DNA of 64,000 bases, taken from Actinoplanes flavus (GTDB lineage: Bacteria > Actinomycetota > Actinomycetes > Mycobacteriales > Micromonosporaceae). Shown here in pieces: positions 9,433-17,428 of this stretch. The notes beneath the pieces were generated by a model. That model had not been told where the DNA came from, did not search any database, and was given only the letters and a program-made list of their open reading frames with translations. Numbering within the stretch: the stretch's first letter is position 1; each line of letters starts with the position of its first letter. The position numbers were made by a program, and so were the translations under genes. Location: positions 62,001 through 126,000 of the forward strand of contig NZ_JAGFNS010000029.1 of NCBI RefSeq assembly GCF_017592555.1, written 5' to 3'.

Positions 9433-10035
9433 TCAGGCCGGCAACTGGGCGAGCACGAAGATCTGGCTCTCCGCCGGGCCGCCGGGCGGGACGAACTCGA
9501 CCGTCTCGATGCTGACCACGGTGAAGCCGTGCGCCTCGACGACCGCGGCCAAGTCGTCCTGCAGGTAGCCGGAGACGGTCACCGGCACGCCGAGGAACTC
9601 GAACGGAAGACTGTCACCGTCGAAGTTGACCATGCCGATAGCCAGGTAACCGCCCGGTTTCAGCCAGCCGGCGACGAGGTCGAGGCTCTTCTCGATCCGC
9701 TCCTTGGAGAGCATGAGCAGCGAGAAGAACGCGGTCGCCGCCTCGAACCGGCCGAAGTCGGCGGGCAGGTCGGCGAAGTCGGCGTGCACGAACTCGGCGG
9801 CGGGCACCTGCTCGCGGGCCACCCGCAGCATGCCCTCGGAAATGTCCACACCGACCACCTGGTGATCGGATTCGGTCAGCAGCTTGGCGGTGGGCACACC
9901 CGTGCCGCAGCCCAGGTCGAGCACCGCGGCGCCGGCCGGCAGCAGACCGGCGAGCCGCTGCACGAGCGCGATCTGAACGGGATTATGGCTGTGCTCGCCC
10001 TGATACTTCTCAGCGAGTTGATCGAAAACCTCCAT
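9433..10035 (-). CDS. Class I SAM-dependent methyltransferase
   Basis: About 200 residues with a Rossmann-type methyltransferase fold: motif I VLDLGCGTGVPTAKLL, motif II acidic end of strand 2 (VVGVDISEGML), then FVHADFADLP and WLKPGGYLAIGM. The start at ATG 10035 (MEVFDQLAEKYQGEH) is the usual N-terminus for this family. In-frame ATG 10059 and GTG 10098 are alternatives; the latter would overlap the upstream gene. It lies 43 bp downstream of the TIGR03089 gene on the same strand and may be co-transcribed. Substrate unknown. Confidence 0.85.
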   Translation of the reverse strand: MEVFDQLAEKYQGEHSHNPVQIALVQRLAGLLPAGAAVLDLGCGTGVPTAKLLTESDHQVVGVDISEGMLRVAREQVPAAEFVHADFADLPADFGRFEAATAFFSLLMLSKERIEKSLDLVAGWLKPGGYLAIGMVNFDGDSLPFEFLGVPVTVSGYLQDDLAAVVEAHGFTVVSIETVEFVPPGGPAESQIFVLAQLPA

Positions 10036-10078
10036 GCGCGGACCGTACGGCAGCGGCATCCAATGTGGAAGCCGATCA

Positions 10079-10783
10079 TCAGAGGAACCGGGTGACACCT
10101 TCGGCCATGATCCGGTCGTCCAGTCGGGACCGGTCCATGTTGGCGCACAACACGATCGACGCCCCGGCGGTCAGCGGCGCCATCAGCCAGATCAGCGGAT
10201 CCTCGCAGGCCACCGTGTCGACCAGCACCCGATCCCCGGCCACGATGCCCCGCGCTCCGGCCACGGCGGCCGCGGCTGCGCCGTACTCCCCGAAGGTCGT
10301 GCCGTCGACCGTCGCCGTCTCACCCACCGCGACCCCGCCCGAAGGTGGTGGCGTGCCCAGATGGGACCGCGCCGCGGGCGGAAAGTCGCGATAGCCGGGC
10401 GGAACATCCGGGCTCGGCCCGCCACCGGGAGCCAGACCGAGCACGAACTGGTGCGGCGCGGGCGGCACATCCTCCAGCCAGCTGCCGACCCGGCGCCGCT
10501 CCACGAACGTCACGTCCAGAGCCGGCCCGGTGTCCGGATCCAGCCCGGCCGCGCCCCACCCGCGGAACGACACCTCGATTCCGGCCGCCCACGCCCCGAG
10601 CAGCACCGCCGCCGTCTGCCAGTGCGGCGGCAGCAGCACCCCGGCCCGGCTGCCGCGGCGCAGCCCGCACTCCCCGCTGAGCAGCGCGGCCGTCGCCGCG
10701 ACCCAGACGCCCAGCTCGGCGGCGGTCAGCCCGGTACGCTCGCCGGTCGCGTCGTCGTAGTAGGTGATCAACTGGTCGCTCAT
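10079..10783 (-). CDS. TIGR03089-family protein (truncated acyl-CoA synthetase-like)
   Basis: The 234-residue protein resembles the N-terminal part of AMP-dependent acyl-CoA ligases but lacks the adenylate-forming motifs and C-terminal domain. This is the hallmark of the actinobacterial TIGR03089 family. Visible stretches are DATGERTGLTAAELGVWV, GLRRGSRAGVLLPPHWQTA and DPLIWLMAPLTAGASIVL. Family function is unknown, and catalytic activity as a ligase is unlikely without the missing motifs. In actinobacteria it is commonly found near cell-wall genes, but nothing here supports that link. Confidence 0.85.
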   Translation of the reverse strand: MSDQLITYYDDATGERTGLTAAELGVWVAATAALLSGECGLRRGSRAGVLLPPHWQTAAVLLGAWAAGIEVSFRGWGAAGLDPDTGPALDVTFVERRRVGSWLEDVPPAPHQFVLGLAPGGGPSPDVPPGYRDFPPAARSHLGTPPPSGGVAVGETATVDGTTFGEYGAAAAAVAGARGIVAGDRVLVDTVACEDPLIWLMAPLTAGASIVLCANMDRSRLDDRIMAEGVTRFL

Positions 10784-10846
10784 CGCGCCTCACCCTAGCC
10801 ACGCCGGAACCGCACCGGCATCACCCGACAGAGGCCTTCAGCCGAG

Positions 10847-11128
10847 TCAGGCGGCGCGGATCCGGGACAGTTCACGCGCCTCCGCGGCGTACCGGGTGAG
10901 GAGATGAACCGTCCGCGGGCCCGCCTCGCCGTCGACCGGAAGGCCGGTCCGGATCTGGAAGTAGCGGACCGCCTCGGCCAGTTGGGCGTCATCCGGGGAG
11001 ATCCGGACGCCCAGGTCGGCGAAGAGCGCGCGCAGCACCTCCGGATCGGCCGGCGGGACCGGCTCGTTCCAGCCGATCAGACCGCCGACCGCGCTGCCGA
11101 CCACGCTGAGCATTCCTCGTGCTGACAT
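10847..11128 (-). CDS. Small peptidoglycan-binding-like domain protein
   Basis: The 93-residue protein has a C-terminal half matching a peptidoglycan_binding_1 repeat (VRYFQIRTGLPVDGEAGPRT followed by HLL). The N-terminus (MSARGMLSVVGSAVGGLIGW) is mildly hydrophobic but not a convincing cleaved signal. A good GGGAGG-type site (GGGAGGTCACG) precedes the ATG at 11128. It is transcribed in the same direction as the next two genes downstream. The role could be anchoring or regulation at the wall; no catalytic domain is present. Confidence 0.75.
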   Translation of the reverse strand: MSARGMLSVVGSAVGGLIGWNEPVPPADPEVLRALFADLGVRISPDDAQLAEAVRYFQIRTGLPVDGEAGPRTVHLLTRYAAEARELSRIRAA

Positions 11129-11494
11129 CGTGACCTCCCGGTGCGTCGTGATGAACCCAGCATCTCGGCGGGACCTGTGCCGAACATCTGCCTGCCGTCT
11201 TCAGGACCTGTGCGCGGCTACGACTTTCGGCCGATCCAGCCGTGAGGGGTAACGCGTCGTGACGCTGTTCGGAAGCGGGCAGCGCGCGGTAGGAGACGGC
11301 GGTTACTCCGGGTCAGGAAGAGCACCGGGCCATCTGGTCCAGCGGTTCGATCTGCTCGAACGGGCCGGTCGTTGATGAAGCCGAAACGCGGCGCCGAGTC
11401 GGCCCAACGGCCTGGCCCGGCGATCCTAGGACTGGCTCCGGCGATCCCAGCCTCTAGGACTGGCTTTGGGGATCCCAGCCTGGCTCCGGCGATC
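11129..11494. other. Intergenic region without a convincing gene
   Basis: The region lies between the ends of two minus-strand genes. It contains no credible reading frame with a ribosome site. A short in-frame stretch near 11320-11374 (APGHLVQRFDLLERAGR then stop, plus strand) looks protein-like and may be a gene remnant, but it has no upstream continuation. The right end carries the short repeat at 11419-11505. Confidence 0.5.
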
Positions 11495-11505
11495 CTAGGA
11501 CTGGC
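11419..11505. repeat. Short degenerate direct repeat of GGCGATCC(T/C)AG phrases
   Basis: Four copies of a unit reading GGCGATCCTAGGACTGGC, or its variant with GATCCCAGCC, run in tandem with unit lengths of about 20-28 bp. The last copy supplies the stop codon of the adjacent DUF732 lipoprotein (CTA at 11495-11497), so the array has grown into the 3' end of that gene. Confidence 0.7.
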
Positions 11506-12028
11506 AGAGCGTCCTTCGGGCCAGTGTCACGAGACGGCGGGCGTCCACCGGTTCCAGACCGGATTCGGTCAGCTCGGCGGCTGCCTCGGCGCGGTCGTTG
11601 CCGGCCGCCAAGGACGAGCACGCCTGCCCGCCCAGCTCGGTGATCTCCTCGCTGCGCCGGTCCATCGCCACGGCGGGCAGTTCGCCGCGTACCGCGTCGA
11701 GGAACTCGTCGCCGATCACCGCCTGAGCCCCGTCATCCGTCTCCGGCGGCGTGCCGGTCACGGCGCCCGGGCTGCCCGGCGCGGCCACCGGACCGGTCGG
11801 GCCGATTCCGGTCCCCGCGCTGCCCACCGCGGCCACCGGGCCGGTCACGCTGGGTGCCGCGCCGATCGGTTCCGGGTCTTTCCATTCCGGTACGGGTGAC
11901 GCGCCCACACAGCCGGAAAGCAACGGCACGACCGCCAGCACCACGAGCCCGGCCCTGCTCAGCGCCTTGTGCCCCACCGCATTCCGCCGTCGCGACGGGC
12001 TGGTGGGCTTGTTCGCGAGCTTGCTCAT
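11495..12028 (-). CDS. DUF732-type lipoprotein
   Basis: The 177-residue protein has a charged N-terminus, a hydrophobic helix and a lipobox ending in LLSGC (Cys about residue 40), so it should be exported and lipid-anchored. A Pro/Gly/Thr-rich linker (about 45-95) precedes a C-terminal domain (EFLDAVRGEL to VTLARRTLCQS) with a Cys pair matching DUF732, known from actinobacterial secreted proteins of unknown function. GGGAGG precedes the ATG. The start codon overlaps the stop of the upstream small frame (ATGA). Confidence 0.8.
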   Translation of the reverse strand: MSKLANKPTSPSRRRNAVGHKALSRAGLVVLAVVPLLSGCVGASPVPEWKDPEPIGAAPSVTGPVAAVGSAGTGIGPTGPVAAPGSPGAVTGTPPETDDGAQAVIGDEFLDAVRGELPAVAMDRRSEEITELGGQACSSLAAGNDRAEAAAELTESGLEPVDARRLVTLARRTLCQS

Positions 12029-12423
12029 CGTGCCTCCCGGGGGTCGGCCGACCGGGGAGAGCGCAGTGCCGCCGCGGGCTCGTTGATGGTCGGACCGAAG
12101 GGCCGCCGTTCCACCGTCGGTCGCGGGCGCCCGATCCGTCCGCCTGTGAGTTTCGTGAAAGGAAGCTCGGAACTGTGCGAAACCGCAACGCCGACGGTCG
12201 ACGATTCCGGCCGGTCCAGCCGGTCCGCCGGGCCGTCACCGAGCTGCGCCACCGAGGCGGGCCGGGTGCATGCGGCGACGGCGACGGGCGGTGTGGCCAT
12301 CGTTTCCGACGTCGATCCGCAGGGCCGGACCGCGATGGCGGAACTCGCCGGGACCACCGTGGGGGGAGCGGGTGGGGCGCTCGGGGGAAGGTTGGGGAGC
12401 AGCATCCGGCCGACCCTAGACAT
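12025..12423 (-). CDS. Possible small Pro-rich protein coupled to the DUF732 lipoprotein
   Basis: The 132-residue frame has mostly GC-ending codons, and its TGA overlaps the lipoprotein ATG. The N-terminal 60 residues are Pro/Ala-rich (LPPSAPPAPPTVVPASS) with two isolated Cys. The rest is basic and has no recognisable domain. There is no clear ribosome site before the ATG at 12423. It is divergent from the S1C protease. It may be real because of the stop-start overlap, or a chance frame of a GC-rich leader. Confidence 0.35.
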   Translation of the reverse strand: MSRVGRMLLPNLPPSAPPAPPTVVPASSAIAVRPCGSTSETMATPPVAVAACTRPASVAQLGDGPADRLDRPESSTVGVAVSHSSELPFTKLTGGRIGRPRPTVERRPFGPTINEPAAALRSPRSADPREAR

Positions 12424-12503
12424 CCGCGGCGCACATGCGAGCCGCCGCGCCGGGGCTACCCGGAAGGGCTACCGGGGCGTACAGCGAAGTCACAGACGGC
12501 TCA

Positions 12504-12528
12504 CCGCTCCGAAACAAGATCGGAGCGG
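12504..12528. promoter_or_regulatory. 8-bp inverted repeat with 9-nt spacer in front of the S1C protease
   Basis: CCGCTCCG (12504-12511) and CGGAGCGG (12521-12528) are perfect inverted arms separated by nine A-rich bases. The right arm ends 12 bp before the protease ATG. The geometry resembles repressor operators such as CIRCE (N9 spacer), although the sequence differs. It could also fold in the mRNA next to the GAGGG ribosome site. Confidence 0.45.
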
Positions 12529-12540
12529 AACCTCGAGGGC

Positions 12541-13413
12541 ATGACCGACCTGCTGAGCCGCCCCGCCCTGGACGACCGGACCCGTGACGCCGGCGAGCGC
12601 GTCGCCTACGACCTTCCGCCGACGGGTGTCCCGCCGGTGACGTGGGAAACGCCCAGGGATCCCCGCTGGCGGCGCCGGGTCGCGGGCGGCGCGGCGATCC
12701 TGGCCCTGATCGCCGGTGGGGGCGGCGGCGGCGCGTTGCTCGCCGAGCACTACCTGCGTGGCGGTTCCGCGCCGGCCTCCGCCGCGCCGACGACGATCGC
12801 CGAAACGGGGGACCTGGCGCCGATCGTGGCCCAGGTGCAGCCGAGCGTCGTGACCGTCCTCGTCGACAGCGCCCGCTCGTCGTCGCTGGGCTCCGGCGTG
12901 GTACTGAGCGCGGACGGTCTCATCCTGACCAACAACCACGTGGTGGCGGCGGACGGCGCGGTCAGCGTGCGCCTGTCGACCGGGCAGACCGCCCCGGCGC
13001 GGGTGATCGCCACCGACGCCACCCACGACCTGGCCCTGGTCCAGGCGGCGGGCCTGTCCGGTCTCACCCCGGTCACCTTCGCCACCGGCGACAGTGTGGC
13101 GGTCGGCGACACGGTGCTGGCCTTCGGCGCCCCGCTCGGCCTGGAGGGAACTGTCACCTCGGGCATCGTCTCCGCCCTCGACCGCAGCGTCGACACCGGC
13201 GGTGAGAAGCTCACCGGCCTGCTGCAGACCGACGCGGCGATCAACCAGGGCAACTCCGGCGGCGCGCTGGTCGACACCTCCGGCCGGGTGGTCGGCATCA
13301 ACGTAGCGATCGCCACGGCCGGCGACAGCACCGGCAGTGTGGGCCTCGGCTTCGCGATCCCGGCCGGCACCGTCACCGCGGTGGTGTCCCAGCTCCAGGC
13401 CCAGGCCCGCTGA
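12541..13413 (+). CDS. Membrane-anchored S1C (HtrA/DegP-like) serine protease without PDZ domain
   Basis: The 290-residue protein has a cytoplasmic N-terminus (about 1-40), one membrane helix (AILALIAGGGGGGALLAEHY) and an extracellular trypsin-like domain. The catalytic triad is visible: His in TNNHVVAADG, Asp in THDLALVQ, Ser in INQGNSGGALVD. The chain ends directly after GLGFAIPAGT, so the usual C-terminal PDZ domain is missing. Such proteases degrade or activate misfolded extracytoplasmic proteins. The ATG at 12541 follows GAGGG; upstream in-frame extension is not believed because it crosses the palindrome and the divergent gene. Confidence 0.92.
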   Translation: MTDLLSRPALDDRTRDAGERVAYDLPPTGVPPVTWETPRDPRWRRRVAGGAAILALIAGGGGGGALLAEHYLRGGSAPASAAPTTIAETGDLAPIVAQVQPSVVTVLVDSARSSSLGSGVVLSADGLILTNNHVVAADGAVSVRLSTGQTAPARVIATDATHDLALVQAAGLSGLTPVTFATGDSVAVGDTVLAFGAPLGLEGTVTSGIVSALDRSVDTGGEKLTGLLQTDAAINQGNSGGALVDTSGRVVGINVAIATAGDSTGSVGLGFAIPAGTVTAVVSQLQAQAR

Positions 13414-13500
13414 CCTCTCCCGAACCGTCCGCCCGTGCTGGGCCGTGTCCGTTCTCCAATAGCGATGCACCGTGGCCGATCATGCCCTGTTGGTCGTGAG

Positions 13501-13773
13501 CTATCCAGGTAGGTGTTGCTTCGTCCGTCGTTCTGCGGCTGACGTTGCCGATCATTGCGATGTGGATCATGGCTTCGGAGCTGTCTGGGCGGGTCTCGTG
13601 GTCGCGGGCGAGCCTGCGGTGCGCCATCAGCCAGCCCAGGCCTCGCTCCACGATCCAGCGCCGTTTGACGACGGGGAAGCCGCCGGCTTCTGAATACGCA
13701 GCGCCCGTCGGGCGTCGGAGAAGTCGCTGGGGTACGCGCGGTGGGCGGTCACGGTCGGGACCTACCTGGACAG
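13501..13773 (-). mobile_element. Internally deleted IS5-type element (MITE-like) with transposase remnants
   Basis: Imperfect terminal inverted repeats lie at 13501-13514 and 13760-13773, 14 bp with one mismatch and the core TCCAGGTAGGT perfect. Between them on the minus strand, a short N-terminal piece reading AYPSDFSDARRAL lies about 13705-13750. Directly after it, in another frame, comes the transposase C-terminus GGFPVVKRRWIVERGLGWL, then RRLARDH and SSEAMIHIAMI (13502-13690). Roughly the middle 80 percent of an IS5-family transposase, including the first DDE residues, is deleted. Length 273 bp; it is not autonomous. Confidence 0.75.
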
Positions 13774-13898
13774 AGCCGAGGTTCGTCGCCACCGGCATGA
13801 ACGGCGATTCACCGTCAGACTTGGCGCCCCCGGCAATGGGAGAATGGTCGAACACCGATGTGACCTCGCCGTATCGGATCGGGAAGCGGGCGTCCCGG

Positions 13899-14369
13899 TC
13901 AGTATCGGTCAAGTCCCACTTGTGCGAACTCGTCGATCTCGTAGCGAGCACGCACGCCGAGGGCGCGCAGCCCTTTGTTGATCGCCATGTCGTCGCGCGT
14001 GACCCAGGCGCGGGGCGGCCCGTCGTTCGAGGTGCTGGTCAGCCACGGCCCGAAGAGAACCTCACCGTTGCGCCAGGCGACGACGTCGTGCGTGCCGGTG
14101 CCGCCGAAGAACTCGGAGAACACGTACATCACGTCGCCGTCGGCGGACAGCTCCCGGGCCCACCGTTCGACGCCGACGCTCAGCTCGAAGAATCCGCCGC
14201 TGACTCGCCGGTCGCCGCCGTCATGCCCCAGCGCAGCGCGCGTCTCGCTGGTGATGTCGATGAACCAGAATCCCGCGACGTCCAGCGGTGTCGCCGTGGC
14301 ACCGGCGGGCAGCGGCCCTTCGGGCGGCGTGGAGCCTTTGATGACGATCCCCTCGACCGTCCCTGCCAT
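13899..14369 (-). CDS. Hypothetical protein, paralogue of the 8912-9388 product
   Basis: The 156-residue protein begins MAGTVEGIVIKGSTPPEG. It shares the C-terminal blocks EFFGGTGTHDVVAW, INKGLRALGVRA and DEFAQVGLD with the 8912-9388 product. The N-terminal half (DVAGFWFIDITSETRAALGHD) differs. No signal peptide or membrane helix is seen. GAGGAGAACGCC before the ATG is a usable ribosome site. Function unknown. The IS5 remnant lies just downstream and may have separated it from former neighbours. Confidence 0.75.
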   Translation of the reverse strand: MAGTVEGIVIKGSTPPEGPLPAGATATPLDVAGFWFIDITSETRAALGHDGGDRRVSGGFFELSVGVERWARELSADGDVMYVFSEFFGGTGTHDVVAWRNGEVLFGPWLTSTSNDGPPRAWVTRDDMAINKGLRALGVRARYEIDEFAQVGLDRY

Positions 14370-14877
14370 GTGGCGTTCTCCTCGGTCTGCGAAGCAAGAT
14401 CATCGTATCCTCCGGCGGCCACCCTGCCGGAGTGCCCGGCGAGAACGCGCAGCCAGACCGGTTCAGTCAAGGGTGTGGATGCGAAGGGATCCTCAGTCCG
14501 CTGAGGACGGTAGGGCTCGCGTGACGACGTGGGTGGTCCGCATCATCGACCACGATCTTGCCCCAGCCTCTCGACTGCGTCTGCGTCTTCGGACTCGACC
14601 TGCCCCATGCCTTCGCCCACGATCTCGACCTCACCCGAGCCTTCTCGTGCGACCTCAGCCTCAACACCGGTAGAGCGATTCGCGGATGCTGATCGACCGG
14701 CGGGCCAGGACCCATCCGCGGTGGCTGCGGCGAACGCGGTGCGGATCACGATCCAGGCCCCGTCGTAGACCCGCGGGCCGTGAGCGCCGACGCCGCAATC
14801 CTGCTTCCCGCGGTCTGGACGAGATTGGGCTGAACCGGGCTGCGGACGTTGGGGTGTTGGTCAAGTGGGGGAGCCGG
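14370..14877. other. Intergenic region, no convincing gene; one short hairpin
   Basis: About 500 bp between two minus-strand genes. A hairpin TCCTCAG-TCCG-CTGAGGA lies at 14490-14507 without a T-run. Short frames on both strands over 14467-14768 are acidic on one strand and Arg/Ser-rich on the other, with no domain and no ribosome site. They may be decayed coding sequence. Confidence 0.5.
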
Positions 14878-16368
14878 TCAGAAATCGCGCCACTTGTCGA
14901 ACCAGTCCTCTGCGGTTGGGGTGGGGACACCGGCCCGCTCGGCCAAGCCGGCGAAAGCGTCTCCGGCCTCCTCGCGGCGCAGCGTGTCGACGATTTCCCA
15001 TTTCTCGTCGACCTGGTTGATCGCCTCCACCAGGGTGCGCAGGATCGGCTCGGCGTCGGCGGGAGTGCGGGTGGCGGGCAGCCGGTCGACGGCCCGCAGC
15101 GCGGCGGCGAACGCCTTGCAGGCGGCGGCTCCGGCTTTCGGGTGGTCGTCGGCCCAGTCGCGGAACGGGTTGTCCATGTTGGCGGCCAGCCAGCTGTCCG
15201 ACTTGGCGCCGGCCAGCGACAACCCCACCTCGGTACGCCGGAGGCGCGCCCGCAGTTCCTTGGCCACCGACCCGCGCAGGCCGTGGATGTCGAGGTGCCG
15301 CAGACCCGGCAGGTGGGTCAGCACATCGGCGTCCACCCCGTACGCGTCGACCATCTCCAGCAGCCGCAGCCCGGGCAGACCGGCGAGCGCCGCCGGGTCG
15401 TCGAGGCGGCCCGGCGCCGCGCCCCACTGCAGTCGTAGGGTGTGCATGTCGCGCAGGCCGGCCACGGTGGCGGCGGACAGCACGCCCGCGCCGGTCAGCG
15501 ACACCTGCCGCACCCCGTCGAGCCCGGACGGCGCCGGCGTCGACGGGGTGACCAGGAAGAGCGCCAGTCTCAGCCAGCGGCCCCGGTCGGCGGCCCGGAC
15601 CGTGCACGGCGACCCGGTCGGCCCCAGATCCAGGTGGTGCGCGCCGGCGGGCAACCGGATCTCCCGCAGTTGGTCACCGGAGGCCCGCAGGGACAGCACC
15701 GACGTCTCGCTGAGGTCGACCAGGGGCGGGGCGTCGACCCAGTGCACCCCGGTGACCAGCGGATGCCGGGCCAGCGCCGCGGTGAGCCCGCGATCAGGCC
15801 CGGACCAGGTGATCTGCGTGCAGCGGGGCAGCCGGTCGAGGACGCTCCAGTCGACCGGGCCGGATGCGGGCAGCGGGATGTCACCGGACCGCAGGTCGAG
15901 ATGCCCGAGGGCGGTCGTCAGCGTGACCGGCCCGGCGCCCAGATCGGCGGTGACCGGCTCGGGCGGGCGCAAGGCCCGGTAGGCCGCCCGAACCGGCTCG
16001 GGAAGCCGCTCCCAGCGCCGCTGCCGGACCATGTCGGCGACCGGGGACTGCCAGCCGGAGAAGGCGGTGCCGCCGGCCGGGACACCGGGTGGCACCGGCA
16101 GATTGCCGATCCACTCGAGATCCGGCGGCATCGGATGGTTCTGCGGGAAGACCGAGATCTGCGCGATCCGGCCGGTCCAGCTGTGGTGGTCGAGGGCCAC
16201 GAGGCCGGCGCCGCTGAGCTCGGCCAGCACGGGTGGCTGCGGCGAGGACCAGTCCAGCGCGTGCAGCGTCACATGCTCGCCGGTGATCTCGCTGATCTGG
16301 CAGGCGCCGTAGCCGCCGCCGGGCAGCGGGGTGACCGCCACGTCGCCGATCCGAAGCTGATCCGTCAT
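14878..16368 (-). CDS. Large hypothetical protein with leucine-rich-repeat-like segments
   Basis: About 496 residues. The N-terminal 70 (MTDQLRIGDVAVTPLPGGGY) form a beta-rich module. The middle and C-terminal parts contain irregular leucine-rich units such as LPGLRLLEMVDAYGV and LPGLRHLDIHGLRGS, typical of bacterial LRR proteins that mediate protein binding. No signal peptide or helix is present, so it should be cytosolic. The start at 16368 gives the natural MTDQ N-terminus; the GTG at 16398 is possible. I do not recognise a named family and assign no function. Confidence 0.7.
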   Translation of the reverse strand: MTDQLRIGDVAVTPLPGGGYGACQISEITGEHVTLHALDWSSPQPPVLAELSGAGLVALDHHSWTGRIAQISVFPQNHPMPPDLEWIGNLPVPPGVPAGGTAFSGWQSPVADMVRQRRWERLPEPVRAAYRALRPPEPVTADLGAGPVTLTTALGHLDLRSGDIPLPASGPVDWSVLDRLPRCTQITWSGPDRGLTAALARHPLVTGVHWVDAPPLVDLSETSVLSLRASGDQLREIRLPAGAHHLDLGPTGSPCTVRAADRGRWLRLALFLVTPSTPAPSGLDGVRQVSLTGAGVLSAATVAGLRDMHTLRLQWGAAPGRLDDPAALAGLPGLRLLEMVDAYGVDADVLTHLPGLRHLDIHGLRGSVAKELRARLRRTEVGLSLAGAKSDSWLAANMDNPFRDWADDHPKAGAAACKAFAAALRAVDRLPATRTPADAEPILRTLVEAINQVDEKWEIVDTLRREEAGDAFAGLAERAGVPTPTAEDWFDKWRDF

Positions 16369-16452
16369 GCCCGGCACGGTACCGGGCACCTCTGACACAA
16401 CACGATCAGTAACCGCCGCGGATGAGTTCCGGGACCCTGCGGGAGCGGACCG

Positions 16453-16728
16453 TCAGAGGACCGCGCGGAACTCCGGCCAGTGGCCCCAGAACCGCTCGAC
16501 CTCCTCGATCACGTTCTGCATGCCGGCCACGATGTCGCGCGGCACCGGTGTGCCGTCGTCCCAGGTGGGAGCACTTGGCAGGTAGTAGAGGCCGCCGCGC
16601 ACACCCGGTTCGACGCCCAGTGTCAGCACATGCCCGTCCACCTCGAACTGCGTCGCGAAACGGCGGCTGCGCACGATCGCTCCGGAGTGGTGCAGGGCCT
16701 CCCGATGCTGCAGTTCCTGGACTGTCAT
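16453..16728 (-). CDS. Small conserved-looking hypothetical protein
   Basis: The 91-residue soluble protein begins MTVQELQHREALHHSGAIVR and contains FEVDGHVLTLGVEPGVRGGL and a Trp-rich C-terminus (FWGHWPEFRAVL). A strong GAGGAGAGG ribosome site precedes the ATG at 16728. No domain is recognised. It lies 84 bp upstream of the LRR-like gene on the same strand and may be co-transcribed with it. Confidence 0.7.
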   Translation of the reverse strand: MTVQELQHREALHHSGAIVRSRRFATQFEVDGHVLTLGVEPGVRGGLYYLPSAPTWDDGTPVPRDIVAGMQNVIEEVERFWGHWPEFRAVL

Positions 16729-16905
16729 GGTCCTCTCCTCACCGATTCTGGCCGTGAGCCTGGTAACAGTGAGTACGCATCGATGGGGTGCGGCGTTCAG
16801 CGCCGGACGGAAAAACTTACGCCCGGAAGCGGGCGACGGCCGGGACGGGCCGCCCGGCCGTAGCCGATCGGCGGAACCGTTCGCACCGCGTACCGATGAA
16901 GGGGG

Positions 16906-17346
16906 TCAAAGGGCGAGATGCGCGTTGGCCGCGCGTGCCGCCGCGGCGAACTCGGGCAGCTCGACCACCTCGATGCCGGCGGCGATCAGCAGCGCGACAC
17001 CCTCGCAGGTCACGAAGAGATCGGGCTCACGCCAGGCGATGACCACCCGGGGGATCCCGGCCGCGATGATCAAGCTGGCGCAGGTGGCGTGCGGGCGGCT
17101 GGCGCGTTTCGAGCAGGGTTCCAATGTGCTGTACATGGTCGCGCCCCGCAGCCGGGCCCGGTCACCCACCCGGACCAGCGCGGACTCCTCGGCGTGCACC
17201 CGCGGATCGGAGTCGCGGGACCAGCCGCCGGCCAGCTCCCGGCCGTCCGGATCGACGATCACCGCCCCGACCGAGAACGCGGACGTCGACGCGGGACAGC
17301 GATGCGCCAGCTCGATCGCGTGGCTCATCCACCGGTGGTCGTCCAT
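16906..17346 (-). CDS. Cytidine/deoxycytidylate deaminase-family zinc protein
   Basis: About 146 residues. The zinc-binding deaminase motif is present as DPRVHAEESALV (His-Ala-Glu) and EPCSKRASRPHATC (PC-x-x-R plus later Cys), close to the RibD N-terminal deaminase or dCMP deaminase group. The RibD reductase domain is absent, so it is a stand-alone deaminase of unknown substrate. The ATG at 17346 (MDDHRWMSHAIELA) is preferred to the GTG at 17361 because the family starts at this helix. Confidence 0.88.
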   Translation of the reverse strand: MDDHRWMSHAIELAHRCPASTSAFSVGAVIVDPDGRELAGGWSRDSDPRVHAEESALVRVGDRARLRGATMYSTLEPCSKRASRPHATCASLIIAAGIPRVVIAWREPDLFVTCEGVALLIAAGIEVVELPEFAAAARAANAHLAL

Positions 17347-17428
17347 CCCGCTCCCCGTCACTCGGCTCCGACCAGCACCTTAGCGCCGTGACGTGGGCCT
17401 CTCCGCGGCGGCGTGGCGGCTGTGGCCG

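Noticed and set aside
13373..13951. 192-residue minus-strand frame taken as an intact gene
   Set aside because: Only residues matching the IS5 transposase C-terminus are meaningful; the flanks are non-coding and the element is internally deleted.
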